This document shows, piece by piece, positions 34,683-43,931 of a stretch of 64,000 nt of DNA. A program made the translations under genes and the position numbers. Under the pieces are notes generated by a model. The model was not told where the DNA came from. It was given only the letters and a program-made list of their open reading frames with translations, and made no database searches. This stretch comes from Mycobacterium dioxanotrophicus (GTDB taxonomy: Bacteria > Actinomycetota > Actinomycetes > Mycobacteriales > Mycobacteriaceae). The stretch covers positions 2,666,001 through 2,730,000 of the forward strand of contig NZ_CP020809.1 in NCBI RefSeq assembly GCF_002157835.1, in the 5' to 3' direction. Position 1 is the first letter of the stretch; the number at the start of each line of letters is the position of its first letter.

Positions 34683-35324
34683 TCATCCGAACGACTCGAA
34701 CGCGTCGAGGACTTCGGGGGAGTAGACGATCGACGGCTCGATCGCTGCCGTTGTCTTCAGGGTCGTCACGAGTGCGGCGGCCGCGAGTTCGACGAGCGCG
34801 TCGGCGTCGATGTCCCGATGGGTGATGCGGTCGATCATCATCTCGTCGAGATAGCCCACCCACCCGTGCATGGCAGCCCGCAGCACCGGCGGGATCGGGT
34901 CGATGATCCCCAGCGCCAAGAGGATTCGTTGTGCACCGATCCAGCGCAACTGCTCGACGGCCTCTTGGTGCTCGGTGTCGGCGCCCAACGCGCCGCGCAG
35001 CAGCGCGACGAAACTCCCTGAATACGAGTCGATGTAGGCGATGTGGCTGCGCAATGCGTGGCGCAACTGGTCCGCGAGCGCGGCATCCGCCGCTGGCGGC
35101 AGGCTCAGCTGCGCAGCCGCGATCTCTTCGGCGATCTCGTTCATCACCGCGAGGTACAGCCCACGCTTGTTCTCGAAATGGTGTGCGATCAGCCCGTAGG
35201 CCACGCCGGCGTTCTTGGCGATCTCCGACGTGGTGACCCGGTCGTAGGGGCGGGTGGCGAACAGGTGTCGGGCCGCGTCGATGATTGCTTGACGCCGGTC
35301 GGCGACAGCCGGTTTGGCACACAT
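34683..35324 (-). CDS. TetR-family transcriptional regulator
   Basis: A 213-residue TetR regulator. The helix-turn-helix is RVTTSEIAKNAGVAYGLIAHHFENKRGLYLAVM near residues 28-60. It follows the SDR gene on the same strand with 4 bases between them, so the two are one operon and the regulator is read second. It most likely acts at the palindrome ACTGATT-N3-AATCAGT (36240-36256) in front of that operon and of the divergent ilvX-like gene. Confidence 0.88.
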   Translation of the reverse strand: MCAKPAVADRRQAIIDAARHLFATRPYDRVTTSEIAKNAGVAYGLIAHHFENKRGLYLAVMNEIAEEIAAAQLSLPPAADAALADQLRHALRSHIAYIDSYSGSFVALLRGALGADTEHQEAVEQLRWIGAQRILLALGIIDPIPPVLRAAMHGWVGYLDEMMIDRITHRDIDADALVELAAAALVTTLKTTAAIEPSIVYSPEVLDAFESFG

Positions 35325-35328
35325 CAGT

Positions 35329-36180
35329 TCAGGCTAGCCCGGCCCGCTCGGCATGGGTTTGCAGTTGGAGGGCGCCGCGGGTGTCCACGCGCCTGCCTCC
35401 GATCGCCGCGACCAGGCGGCCGATGGCCGGGATCTCCAACGGCAGCAGCGAGTACCGGGGATACGCCACCCGGGCGTCACCCCGTTGCAGCGCGCGGACG
35501 ACGGCTGCCGCCGTGGCAGCAGGTGAAACCGGTGGCAGGGTCTTGGGAGCGGTTGTCTTCCAAGGGAGTTCGTCGATATCGCGCAGGGCGGTGTCGGTCG
35601 AGCCGGGCACCACCTCCAGCACCCGCAGTGGGGTCTCGGCCAGCTCCAGTCGCAGGGACCGCGTGGCTTGCGCGAGTGCGGCTTTGGAAGCGGCGTAATA
35701 CCCGAGTAGGGGCAGCGGCACGGCCTGCACCGTGGAGGTGACGTTGACGATCGTGCCGCGGCCGGCGGCGCGCATCGCAGGCAGTACCGCTGCGGTGAGG
35801 GCGAGTGGTGACCACAGGTTCACCTCGAAGACCGCGCGGGCCGCGGCGGTATCGGCCACCAGGGGCTGCGGGCCGGTGAGGTTGGCGCCCGCGTTGTTGA
35901 TCACGACGTCGACGATCCCGTCGAGCGCTGCGACGGCGTCGCGACCCAGTGCTGCGGCAGCGCCAGGTTCGGCCAGATCGGTCGGCATCACGATCGGCCG
36001 GGGCTGCCCGGACGCGGCGATCTGATCGGCGAGCTCGTCGAGCAGGTCCTTGCGTCGGGCCGCCAGCACGAGCGTCGCGCCCCGGGCCGCCAGTGCCAGG
36101 CCCAATTCGCGACCGATGCCGCTCGATGCGCCTGTCAGGACAATCCGCTTGTCGCGCAGATCTATTCGTTGTTTTCGCAT
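35329..36180 (-). CDS. Short-chain dehydrogenase/reductase
   Basis: A 283-residue classical SDR with TGASSGIGRELGLALAARG near residues 16-34, NNAGAN near 95 and the active-site YYAASK near 165. The C-terminal extension PLEIPAIGRLVAAIGG resembles membrane-associated, retinol dehydrogenase-like SDRs of mycobacteria. The start ATG 36180 has no clear ribosome site. It is followed by a TetR gene and lies divergent to an acetolactate synthase-like gene. The substrate is unknown; a lipid or sterol alcohol would fit the family (inference). Confidence 0.86.
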   Translation of the reverse strand: MRKQRIDLRDKRIVLTGASSGIGRELGLALAARGATLVLAARRKDLLDELADQIAASGQPRPIVMPTDLAEPGAAAALGRDAVAALDGIVDVVINNAGANLTGPQPLVADTAAARAVFEVNLWSPLALTAAVLPAMRAAGRGTIVNVTSTVQAVPLPLLGYYAASKAALAQATRSLRLELAETPLRVLEVVPGSTDTALRDIDELPWKTTAPKTLPPVSPAATAAAVVRALQRGDARVAYPRYSLLPLEIPAIGRLVAAIGGRRVDTRGALQLQTHAERAGLA

Positions 36181-36239
36181 GAGTGTCGCCGTTCTCGGAG
36201 TCGGTTCACTTCTGCTGACCGTGGATCCTACCGTCGCAT

Positions 36240-36256
36240 ACTGATTGATAATCAGT
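36240..36256. promoter_or_regulatory. TetR operator ACTGATT-N3-AATCAGT
   Basis: The 17-base element at 36240-36256 is a perfect dyad with 7-base arms and a GAT centre, 60 bases from the SDR start (36180) and 136 from the ilvX-like start (36392). It is AT-rich in a GC-rich genome, which makes chance less likely. The TetR at 34683-35324 is the likely binder. Confidence 0.65.
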
Positions 36257-36391
36257 CAATATGACGGCGCAGGTTTCGTCAGGCGGCGCCCTGGCGCCGG
36301 AGGGGATTGCCGACCAGTATGGGTGGGTGCGCGACAGGTGGCATCAACGCGAAATCGGAGTCGACGGCCTGATGCTGATGCGGGGCGGCCG

Positions 36392-37936
36392 ATGAGCACG
36401 AGCACCGGTGCGCAGGTGGCCATCGCGCGGTTGCTCGCCGCGGGAGTCGACGTGTGCTTCGCCAATCCGGGCACCTCCGAGATGCACTTTGTCGCGGCGC
36501 TGGACTCAGCCCCGGAGATGCGGCCCGTACTGTGCCTGTTCGAAGGCGTGGCCACGGGCGCCGCCGACGGCTACGCCCGCATCGCTGCACGACCGGCCGC
36601 CACCCTGCTGCATCTCGGACCCGGCATGGCCAACGGTCTGGCCAACCTGCACAATGCGCGGCGGGCCCTCAGCCCGGTCGTCAATATCGTCGGCGACCAT
36701 GCGACGTACCACAAAGCCCTCGACGCCCCACTGGAATCCGACATCGAGGCGCTGGCCGAATGGGTCCACGGATCGGTGCACCGACCCGCGACTCCCGATG
36801 ACGTGGCTGCGGCCGTCGACAGCGCTGTGCACAGCGCCACCGGTGAACCTGGCGGCGTGGCCAGCGTGATCCTGCCCGCCGATTTCTCGTGGGGCCCGGC
36901 GAACGCCGGCGTACCGGTACCGCCACAACGGCAGTCCGCGTCCAGTGGGATGCGGATCGAGGCCGCGGCGCGGCTGTTGCGCGAACGCGGGCCGCACGCG
37001 CTGTTGCTGCTCGGCGGCCCGGCCGACAGCGCGGCCGGGCTGATCGCGGCCGCCCGCATCGTGGCCGCCACCGGGGCCCGGGCGCTCGTGGAGACCTTCC
37101 CGGCCCGGGTGGCGCGTGGGCGTGGCGTGCCGCATTTCGAACGGCTGGCTTACCTCGGCGAGCAGGCTACCGAACAGCTTTCCGGCACAACGGATCTGAT
37201 TCTGGTAGGGGCTCGGTCCCCGGTGAGCTTCTTCGCGTATCCAGGCAAGCCGGGCGACCTGGTGCCGCCCGGGGCGACCGTGCACGCCGTGGCTGCGAGC
37301 GATCTGGAAAAGTTGGCCGACCACCTCGGAGCCCCGCCGTATGTCGATGCCCCGTCCGATCTCGCTGCTCTGCCCAGCGGACCGCTCAACGCGCAGAACT
37401 GGGCCCAGGTGATCGCCGCGCTGCTGCCCGAGGACGCGATCATCTCCGACGAGGCGAACACCAGCGGCTTCTTCCTGCCGACCGCGACTGCGGGTTCGGC
37501 CTCGCACGACCTGCTGACGCTGACCGGTGGCGCGATCGGCCAGGGGCTCCCGGTGGCTGTGGGTGCCGCCGTCGCCGCGCCGCACCGGCCGGTGATCGCG
37601 CTGCAGGCCGACGGAAGTGCGCTCTACACCATCTCAGCGCTGTGGACCATGGCCCGCGAGCAGCTCGATGTCACCGTCGTCATCCTCAACAACCACGCCT
37701 ACGCGATCCTGCAAATGGAACTGCAGCGCGTCGGCGCCGCCGCGGCCGGCGAGCAGTCCCGATCGTTGCTCGAACTCGGCCACCCGGACATCGACTTTGG
37801 GTCCATCGCACAGGGATTCGGTGTTCCCGCCACACAGGCGAGCACCGCCGAAGAGCTTGCCGAGCAGTTCCGGGCTGCGCTCGCCGAGCCGGGCCCGCAC
37901 CTGATCGACGCCGCGGTGCCGGGCTTGTCGGTTTAA
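36392..37936 (+). CDS. ilvX: Acetolactate synthase-like ThDP enzyme (IlvX-type)
   Basis: A 514-residue thiamine diphosphate enzyme, the same size as mycobacterial IlvX. The N-terminal domain holds the catalytic glutamate in FEGVATGAADGYAR near residue 49, and the C-terminal domain has the ThDP motif QADGSALYT followed by ILNNHAY. The usual GDG start of that motif is ADG here, which is known in some group members. FAD-site segments are weak, so it may not make acetolactate but act as a decarboxylase or lyase on another 2-oxo acid. The start ATG 36392 follows CGGGGCGG. Named by similarity to ilvX; the true reaction is unproven. Confidence 0.75.
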   Translation: MSTSTGAQVAIARLLAAGVDVCFANPGTSEMHFVAALDSAPEMRPVLCLFEGVATGAADGYARIAARPAATLLHLGPGMANGLANLHNARRALSPVVNIVGDHATYHKALDAPLESDIEALAEWVHGSVHRPATPDDVAAAVDSAVHSATGEPGGVASVILPADFSWGPANAGVPVPPQRQSASSGMRIEAAARLLRERGPHALLLLGGPADSAAGLIAAARIVAATGARALVETFPARVARGRGVPHFERLAYLGEQATEQLSGTTDLILVGARSPVSFFAYPGKPGDLVPPGATVHAVAASDLEKLADHLGAPPYVDAPSDLAALPSGPLNAQNWAQVIAALLPEDAIISDEANTSGFFLPTATAGSASHDLLTLTGGAIGQGLPVAVGAAVAAPHRPVIALQADGSALYTISALWTMAREQLDVTVVILNNHAYAILQMELQRVGAAAAGEQSRSLLELGHPDIDFGSIAQGFGVPATQASTAEELAEQFRAALAEPGPHLIDAAVPGLSV

Positions 37937-38994
37937 TTCTTGGGTCGTTTGGCCAACACCACCTCGGCCAGCGGAATCTGCGTCTGTTCGGGCGCCGCGG
38001 CCAGCCGAGCGGCCACGCCGGCCTCGAGCCGGTCGAAGAACGTCGTCCGCCGTGCCGCGTCGTCCAGTGCTTGGGCCAGCGCACCGAATATCGAGAACCG
38101 GCAGAACGCGGCCCACTGGGCGCCGAAAGCCTTTGCGTCATGGTCGGTGCGGTACTGGTTGAAGAATCGGTCCTCGGCGTCGAGCACCTCGAGATGCTCG
38201 ATCGACAACCGTTCGAGCCGGCCAGACGGTGCGAAGGGGGCTGCGAAATCCGCTGCGGCGCGGCCCATCACGGGCAGTGACATCCGGTGCAGCTCGTCGC
38301 TGCTGATGACTCCGTCGGCGACGAGTTCCCGCAGCGCTTCGGTGAGGGCCAACAGCAGCGGGCGATAGCCGAAGTCGCCGTCGTCGGCCAGCCCCATTGT
38401 CAGCACCACGAGTCTGCCGCCAGGGCACAGCTCCCGACCACGGAACGCCACGAACTCGTGCCAGTCGTGCGCGGCCTGCCGCGCGTAGGCGGAGCGGACA
38501 TGTGCGTCGGCACTGTAGGCCACGGCGATGTGATCGCCCACCGGCATCGGCACCCGGTCCAGCCACTGAATCGACCACGCCGACCAACCCAGGTTGACGC
38601 TGTTCGACGGCAGGATCTGGCTGTAGTACGACCGGCCCACCGCAGAGCTGAATGCCGCGGCATCCGTGCGCAGGTAGGAGGCCCGGTCCTCCGCGAGGGT
38701 GCGGAACAGCGTGGTGAAGTCGTTGTCCGGGGTATCGGTATGTGTCACCAGCACGGAATGTTCGGGACGGGTGCGCCCCCGCAGCACACCGACCGCCTTG
38801 GTGATCGCGAGCAGGCCATTGTGTCCGGTGCCTGCTCCGTAGTCGGCGATAACAATGGGCTGTGGCGGGCTCGGCAGCGGTACGGTGCGGGCGGCCTCCG
38901 CGAAAAGTGCGATCGCCGAACTCAATCCGGCTGCCTGTAACCCGGGACTCGTCGGCCCGACCGACGGGTCAGCTTCGGTCTCGTCACGAGGCAT
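37933..38994 (-). CDS. SABATH-family carboxyl methyltransferase
   Basis: About 353 residues, of the SABATH (salicylic/benzoic/fatty acid carboxyl methyltransferase) family, better known from plants. Diagnostic stretches are IADYGAGTGHNG (SAM site), SFY-like GRSYYSQILPSNSVN, and SAWSIQWLDRVP, which forms the aromatic pocket. The mature methyl donor is SAM and the product is a methyl ester. A mycobacterial fatty acid O-methyltransferase belongs to this family (recalled), so a fatty or aromatic acid is a fair guess. I use ATG 38994; ATG 39033 is also in frame, and the ribosome site is weak for both. It ends by overlapping the convergent ilvX-like gene by 4 bases. Confidence 0.82.
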   Translation of the reverse strand: MPRDETEADPSVGPTSPGLQAAGLSSAIALFAEAARTVPLPSPPQPIVIADYGAGTGHNGLLAITKAVGVLRGRTRPEHSVLVTHTDTPDNDFTTLFRTLAEDRASYLRTDAAAFSSAVGRSYYSQILPSNSVNLGWSAWSIQWLDRVPMPVGDHIAVAYSADAHVRSAYARQAAHDWHEFVAFRGRELCPGGRLVVLTMGLADDGDFGYRPLLLALTEALRELVADGVISSDELHRMSLPVMGRAAADFAAPFAPSGRLERLSIEHLEVLDAEDRFFNQYRTDHDAKAFGAQWAAFCRFSIFGALAQALDDAARRTTFFDRLEAGVAARLAAAPEQTQIPLAEVVLAKRPKN

Positions 38995-39041
38995 GCCACG
39001 ACGGTAGTCGTTGCTGCGGCGAGCATGGCACACTTCCGGCT

Positions 39042-39794
39042 ATGAGCAGCCGGCGAATCGCGGCACCGATGGTGGCGGCCGCGATCGTGTCCCTGGTGGT
39101 AGCGGTCATCGGGTTCATCGTGGCCATGGTCCTCAACGCGTTCGTGCTCGACGAGTACGACGCATACGGAGAGGTTCCGATCCCGGGATCGGGGACGGTC
39201 CAGCTGCCCGCCGGTGAGGTCACCATCAGTTTCCACACGCTCACCACCGGATCGGGCGGGGGCCTGCCCGTGCCGAGTTTGAAGCTACGGATCGTTCCGC
39301 CGGACGGGGCGCCCGAGCCGGTCGTCACCGAAAGTCCGGGCGGCACAACGACAGTGAACAATGATGCCCGGGTACGGGTATGGGTGGCCCAGGTGGCCGA
39401 CGCCGGAAGCTATCAAGTGGTCACCGATGGCGACGTCAACGGATACATCAGCCCACGTCTGGCGTTCGGGCACGGCAGTCAGTATGGCTGGGTGGTGTGG
39501 TTGTTCGTCGGGCTGTTCGTGCTCGGACTCGTCGAACTCGTAATCGCCCTGTGGTGGTCGGCGCGGACCGCGAAGCGGCCACACCCCGTCGGTCCGCAGG
39601 AATTTCCGGTGTTCGGAGCGGTGGACGCGCCGACGTACACGCCGCAGAGCTACGTTCCCGCGCCGCCGAGTTACTCGCCCACCGATCAGGGCGTGCGCCT
39701 CGAACTCCTGAAGACGCTGGCGGCGCTGCGTGATTCGGGTGCACTGACCGACGCCGAGTTCGAGGCCGAGAAGCGCCGCATCCTCGACGGCTGA
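39042..39794 (+). CDS. Two-helix membrane protein with C-terminal SHOCT domain
   Basis: A 250-residue protein. It has one membrane helix at residues 10-34, an outside beta-rich segment of about 110 residues (GTVQLPAGEVTISFHT to GYISPRLAF), and a second helix at about 150-173. The C-terminal 30 residues match the SHOCT motif: LLKTLAALRDSGALTDAEFEAEKRRIL. SHOCT is a short oligomerisation segment found in many membrane proteins. The role is unknown. The start ATG 39042 is 47 bases from the divergent SABATH gene. Confidence 0.8.
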   Translation: MSSRRIAAPMVAAAIVSLVVAVIGFIVAMVLNAFVLDEYDAYGEVPIPGSGTVQLPAGEVTISFHTLTTGSGGGLPVPSLKLRIVPPDGAPEPVVTESPGGTTTVNNDARVRVWVAQVADAGSYQVVTDGDVNGYISPRLAFGHGSQYGWVVWLFVGLFVLGLVELVIALWWSARTAKRPHPVGPQEFPVFGAVDAPTYTPQSYVPAPPSYSPTDQGVRLELLKTLAALRDSGALTDAEFEAEKRRILDG

Positions 39795-39797
39795 CCG

Positions 39798-41171
39798 TCA
39801 CGCCGCTCGCAACGCCAGCCGGGACCGGTCGAACCGACCCGCCGGCACGAACCGGCCGAGCACCGCTTCGGCAGGTTCCCCGGCAAAATCGGCGATCAGC
39901 TCATACGCCGCTTGCTGGGACGTGAGCCGCTCCACAGGCCTCGGATCATCCAGCAGACCAAAGAGTTTCGATGCGAACCGGGCGCTTGCGCTGGCCGCTG
40001 CGAAGAACAGTCCGCCGTACTCCGCGAGCTCGGGATCCGACAGGAAGAGCCGGGTGACCAGATGGGCGGCGCGGGCACGGTGCCGGTAGAAGTCCTCGAA
40101 CACCGCTGTCAGCCACGCGGTGTCGAACGGACCGTCGTGTGCGGAGGCCTTGCGTACCAGTGTCGCGGCCTGCACGAGTCCGCCTTGTGCGCCCTGCCCG
40201 GCAATCGGATCGAACGCCACCGCGGTGTCGCCGAGCGCCGCGACCGGATGCCCACCGGCCGTGTGGCCGACCCCCGAGCGCACCACTTGGGTGACCCCGC
40301 CGGTCAACCACGAATGCTGGTCGTCCTCGATCACCGCCAATTCGCTGACCTCGGGCAGATCCCAGTCGATGTAGTCGCGGTGCAACTCGGTGATCGTCCG
40401 CAGCGCGGATGTGGCGCTGTCCACCGCGGCGAACCGGCGGTCCCAGTCGCTGTCCGGCCGGGCCCAGCCGAGGAAGGCCCAGGAGGGGCCGGCGTCCTTG
40501 TGCAGATACGGACCCAACCACGAGTCGCCCTGATCGCTGATCACGGTGAAGGCGCTGTGCCTGCCGCCTGCAGCGCTGCGGTGCGCGAAAACCTCTGGCC
40601 CGTAGGGCAACCCGGTTACCGTCAGGGCCAGGAGTCGGCGCTGCGGACGGTCGTACACCGTGCGCTCGGGGTTGGTCGGGAACAGTGACGAGAGCCCACC
40701 GCGGCCCGTCGCCACCAGGGTCAGGTCGACGCCGGCGGCGATGCCGTCGAGGCGGTCCGGGCCGACCGTCTCAACGACGAACCTGCCGCCGCGCTGCTGG
40801 AACAGGGTGAGCCGATCGTCGGCCTTGAGCCGCGTGTCGACCGCGACCCCGACGAAGCCGTCGAACGATGCATCGAACGCGACCTCCTCGGGACGAGCCG
40901 GATCGGAACCGTCGACCACCCGCACGCTCTGGCCGGTCGAGGTCGGAGCGGTGGCCAGGTAGGTGTTGAGGCCAAGGCTCTCCTCAGCGCGCTGGGCCGT
41001 GCCGAAGATCAGCGCCGTCCCGGTCGCAGGCACGCTGTCGCGCAGGCTGCGCTGATCCCGGTCGCTGTACACCGTGACGTCAAAACCGTTGTCCAACAAC
41101 CCCAGTGCCGCGGTAAGCCCCGTCTGGCCGGCTCCGATGATGGCAGCGGAGCGCCCGCTCGATGTCGTCAT
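39798..41171 (-). CDS. StyA-like styrene/indole monooxygenase-type flavoprotein
   Basis: A 457-residue FAD-dependent monooxygenase with the N-terminal AAIIGAGQTGLTAALGLLDNGFDVTVYSDRD and the StyA substrate-binding domain. StyA enzymes epoxidise styrene or indole and need reduced FAD from a separate reductase StyB. No StyB gene lies nearby, so the reductase must come from elsewhere or the gene has moved to a new role. The FAD-contacting segment ALGDTAVAFDPIAGQGAQGGLVQA is intact. It is convergent with the SHOCT gene (3 bases apart). The substrate is unknown. Confidence 0.85.
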   Translation of the reverse strand: MTTSSGRSAAIIGAGQTGLTAALGLLDNGFDVTVYSDRDQRSLRDSVPATGTALIFGTAQRAEESLGLNTYLATAPTSTGQSVRVVDGSDPARPEEVAFDASFDGFVGVAVDTRLKADDRLTLFQQRGGRFVVETVGPDRLDGIAAGVDLTLVATGRGGLSSLFPTNPERTVYDRPQRRLLALTVTGLPYGPEVFAHRSAAGGRHSAFTVISDQGDSWLGPYLHKDAGPSWAFLGWARPDSDWDRRFAAVDSATSALRTITELHRDYIDWDLPEVSELAVIEDDQHSWLTGGVTQVVRSGVGHTAGGHPVAALGDTAVAFDPIAGQGAQGGLVQAATLVRKASAHDGPFDTAWLTAVFEDFYRHRARAAHLVTRLFLSDPELAEYGGLFFAAASASARFASKLFGLLDDPRPVERLTSQQAAYELIADFAGEPAEAVLGRFVPAGRFDRSRLALRAA

Positions 41172-41235
41172 GGCACCGACTATGGGCGCAGCGCCGCCCT
41201 GCGTTAAGAAACTGGCTCAGCGTGATCGCAAAGCC

Positions 41236-41868
41236 TCAGTGCCCCCTGGCGACCCAATCGTCGTAATGGACGATCTCCCCGCCGATGGTGGTGGTGTCAC
41301 CGTGTCCGGTGTACACGACGGTCTCCCCGGGCAGGGTACCGAGTCTTGTGCTGATGGAGTCCAGGATGGTGGGGAAGTCGGAGTAGGAGCGCCCGGTGGC
41401 ACCCGGGCCGCCCTGGAACAGCGTGTCTCCGGAGACGACGGCGCCCAGGTCCGGTGCAGACCAGCAGACCGAACCGGGGGAGTGTCCGGGGGTGTGCAGG
41501 GCGTGCAGTTCGATGCCGCCGACGTGCAGTACCTGATTGTCGGCGACCGGGCGGAACTCGTTGTCGGGGTGGATTTCTCGCCACAGCATCTCGTCGGCGG
41601 GGTGCAGTAGCACCGGCGCGTCGAGGGCCTTGGAGAGTTCGGGCGCGACGGTGATGTGGTCGTTGTGACCGTGGGTGCACACCACCGCGACCACGTTGCG
41701 TCCGTTGACGGCGTCGATGATGGGGGCGGCGGTATGGGCGGCGTCGAAGACCACCACGTCGGAGTCGTCGCCGATGAGCCAGATGTTGTTGTCGACGTCC
41801 CAGGTGCCGCCGTCGAGGGAGAAGGTGCCGGAGGTGACCACCCGCTGAATCGCGCTCATAGCGCTCAT
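41236..41868 (-). CDS. Metallo-beta-lactamase-fold hydrolase, partner of MscR
   Basis: A 210-residue MBL-fold protein with the metal motif THGHNDH near residue 55, [16 protein letters not shown] and GHGDTT. It is a glyoxalase II-like thioesterase. The start ATG 41868 overlaps the mscR stop (ATGA), with ATG 41859 as an alternative. Its place directly after mscR matches Rv2260 beside Rv2259 of M. tuberculosis. A likely role is hydrolysis of S-formylmycothiol or a related thioester made by MscR (inference). Confidence 0.87.
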   Translation of the reverse strand: MSAMSAIQRVVTSGTFSLDGGTWDVDNNIWLIGDDSDVVVFDAAHTAAPIIDAVNGRNVVAVVCTHGHNDHITVAPELSKALDAPVLLHPADEMLWREIHPDNEFRPVADNQVLHVGGIELHALHTPGHSPGSVCWSAPDLGAVVSGDTLFQGGPGATGRSYSDFPTILDSISTRLGTLPGETVVYTGHGDTTTIGGEIVHYDDWVARGH

Positions 41869-42950
41869 AGTACGACCACCGATCGCAGCACCTCGCCGGC
41901 GTGCATCTTGTGGAAGGCCTCTTCGACGGCGTCCAGCGTGATGCGTTCGGTGACGAACTTCTGCAGGGGCAGGCGGCCCTGTAGATAGAGGGATATGAGG
42001 GTGGGGAAGTCGCGTTCGGGTAAGCAGTCGCCGTACCACGAAGACTTCAATGATCCACCGCGGGAGAAGAAGTCGACGAGCGGCATCTCCAGCCTCATGT
42101 CCGGGATCGGGACACCGACCAGCACGAGGGTGCCGGCCAGGGCGCGGGCATAGAAGGCCTCTTTCCAGGTTTCGGGGCGTCCGACCGCGTCGATCACGAC
42201 ATCGGCGCCGACGCCGTCGGTGAGGTCCCGGATGGTTTCGACCGGATCGAGCTCACTGGCGTTGATGGTGTGGGTGGCGCCAAAGCCGCGGGCCCAGTTG
42301 AGCTTCGTGTTGTCGGTGTCGACGGCGATGATGGTCTTCGCGCCGACCAGGTGGGCGCCGGCGATGGCGGCATCACCTATGCCGCCGCAGCCGATGACGG
42401 CGACGGTGTCGTCGAGCGTGACCGCCCCGGTGTTGACGGCGGCGCCGATGCCCGCCATGACGCCGCAGCCGAGCAGCCCGGCGATGGCGGGGTCCGCGGT
42501 GGGGTCGACTTTGGTGCATTGACCTTCGGCCACCAAGGTTTTGTTGGCAAAGGCGCCGATGCCCAGGGCCGGGGTGAGTTCGGTGCCGTCGGTCAGCGTC
42601 ATCTTCTGCTTCGCGTTGTGGGTGTCGAAACAGAGATGCGGGCGGCCGCGTTTGCAGGCGCGACACTCCCCGCACACCGCTCGCCAGTTGAGGATCACGA
42701 AGTCGCCTGGGGCGACGTGGCTGACACCCTCACCGATCGACTCGACGATGCCTGCGGCTTCATGCCCGAGCAGGAAAGGGAATTCGTCGTTGATGCCGCC
42801 GTCGCGGTAGGTCAGATCGGTGTGGCAGACCCCGCAGGCCTGGACCGTGACCACAACCTCACCAGGACCGGGATCCGGTATGACGATGTCGACCAACTCG
42901 ACGGGGGCTTTGGCGCTACGGGCGATGACGCCACGAACAATATGGCTCAT
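41865..42950 (-). CDS. mscR: Mycothiol-dependent formaldehyde dehydrogenase / S-nitrosomycothiol reductase
   Basis: A 361-residue zinc-dependent, NAD-linked class III-like alcohol dehydrogenase. It oxidises the formaldehyde-mycothiol adduct to S-formylmycothiol and reduces S-nitrosomycothiol, protecting from formaldehyde and nitric oxide. The start ATG 42950 gives [12 protein letters not shown], in line with the M. tuberculosis N-terminus; ATG 42956 is an alternative. The catalytic zinc motif CGVCHTD and GHEAAG are present, as are the structural zinc cysteines [15 protein letters not shown] and the coenzyme motif [11 protein letters not shown]. It is translationally coupled with the MBL gene. 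The gene order is like Rv2259-Rv2260. Confidence 0.92.
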   Translation of the reverse strand: MSHIVRGVIARSAKAPVELVDIVIPDPGPGEVVVTVQACGVCHTDLTYRDGGINDEFPFLLGHEAAGIVESIGEGVSHVAPGDFVILNWRAVCGECRACKRGRPHLCFDTHNAKQKMTLTDGTELTPALGIGAFANKTLVAEGQCTKVDPTADPAIAGLLGCGVMAGIGAAVNTGAVTLDDTVAVIGCGGIGDAAIAGAHLVGAKTIIAVDTDNTKLNWARGFGATHTINASELDPVETIRDLTDGVGADVVIDAVGRPETWKEAFYARALAGTLVLVGVPIPDMRLEMPLVDFFSRGGSLKSSWYGDCLPERDFPTLISLYLQGRLPLQKFVTERITLDAVEEAFHKMHAGEVLRSVVVL

Positions 42951-42990
42951 GTTCATAAGGTAGTACTGAGGGAACCGAAGTGAAGGCCTC

Positions 42991-43896
42991 ATGCGCACCT
43001 TCGCGATACCGTTGGTTGTGGTCGACGATCGAACCGAACTTCTCGTCGTCGCGCGGTCGGCGTACCGGCGAAACGACTGGCGCACCAGTTACGAATCCTT
43101 CAGTCGTGTCGAAGGTGTGCAGGCACTCGACACCGACGATCTCGCGGTCTTCGCCGCGGTGGCCTGGCGCCAGGGCCACGGCGGGGAAGCCGTGCGCATC
43201 AATGAACGTGTCCACACCCGCTTATTGCGCACGGATCCGGTTCAGGCTGCCATGAAGGCGGCCGAACTCGGCCTGGCCTGGCTGGCTCGCGGCCATCTCG
43301 CGTTGGCGCGAAATTGGGCGCAGCGGGCCGAGGTGCTGCTGCGCGGTGTTCCCGAGGTCGGCGCACACGGTTACCTGATGTATCTCACCGGGGTGATGGC
43401 CGCCGATGCCGATGAATCGTCCCAACAGGGCGACGCGGCGCGGGCACTGACGGGTATCGCCGGGCGCATCGACGACGTGGCCGTGACGACGCTGGCCCGG
43501 GTGCTCGAGGGGCTCAACGCCGCTGCGGCGGGCGAGGCCGCCGGTGCCGCGACGCTCGACGACGTCCTGTTGCCGATGCTCGACGAGCGGGTGCCGATGG
43601 AGTGGGCCGGTGATGTCTACCGGCGGGTGTTGAGCCTCGCGCAGCGTCAAGCCGACCGCGAGCGGCTGCGGTCCTGGACTCGGTCGATGCAACAGTGGTG
43701 CGAAACCACGCAGGCCTCGCCATCGGCCTACCGCGCGATCTGCGATGTGTACCGACTCTCGGTGGAGCCGGGCGCTGACACCTCGGAGTTGATGCGTCGA
43801 GGCGTCGACTTGCGTCGCCTGGTCGCCGAAGTGGACGCTGTCGCGGCCGGTTTGGCGGACGGATTGCTTGCGCGTGGCATGGGGCGGACGGGCTAG
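42991..43896 (+). CDS. Helical-repeat (TPR-like) protein of unknown function
   Basis: A 301-residue, all-helical protein, with Ala/Leu/Arg-rich repeats of about 34-40 residues between 20 and 230 (for example [32 protein letters not shown]). That pattern resembles TPR-like regulatory proteins, and the N-terminal [19 protein letters not shown] looks like the start of such a repeat array. No DNA-binding domain is visible at the C-terminus. The start ATG 42991 has GAAGGCCTC upstream. It is divergent from mscR and 35 bases ahead of the beta-lactamase-fold gene, on the same strand as that gene. Confidence 0.65.
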   Translation: MRTFAIPLVVVDDRTELLVVARSAYRRNDWRTSYESFSRVEGVQALDTDDLAVFAAVAWRQGHGGEAVRINERVHTRLLRTDPVQAAMKAAELGLAWLARGHLALARNWAQRAEVLLRGVPEVGAHGYLMYLTGVMAADADESSQQGDAARALTGIAGRIDDVAVTTLARVLEGLNAAAAGEAAGAATLDDVLLPMLDERVPMEWAGDVYRRVLSLAQRQADRERLRSWTRSMQQWCETTQASPSAYRAICDVYRLSVEPGADTSELMRRGVDLRRLVAEVDAVAAGLADGLLARGMGRTG

Positions 43897-43931
43897 ATTC
43901 ATCTTCTGATGAGCGCTGGCGCGAAGAGCAG

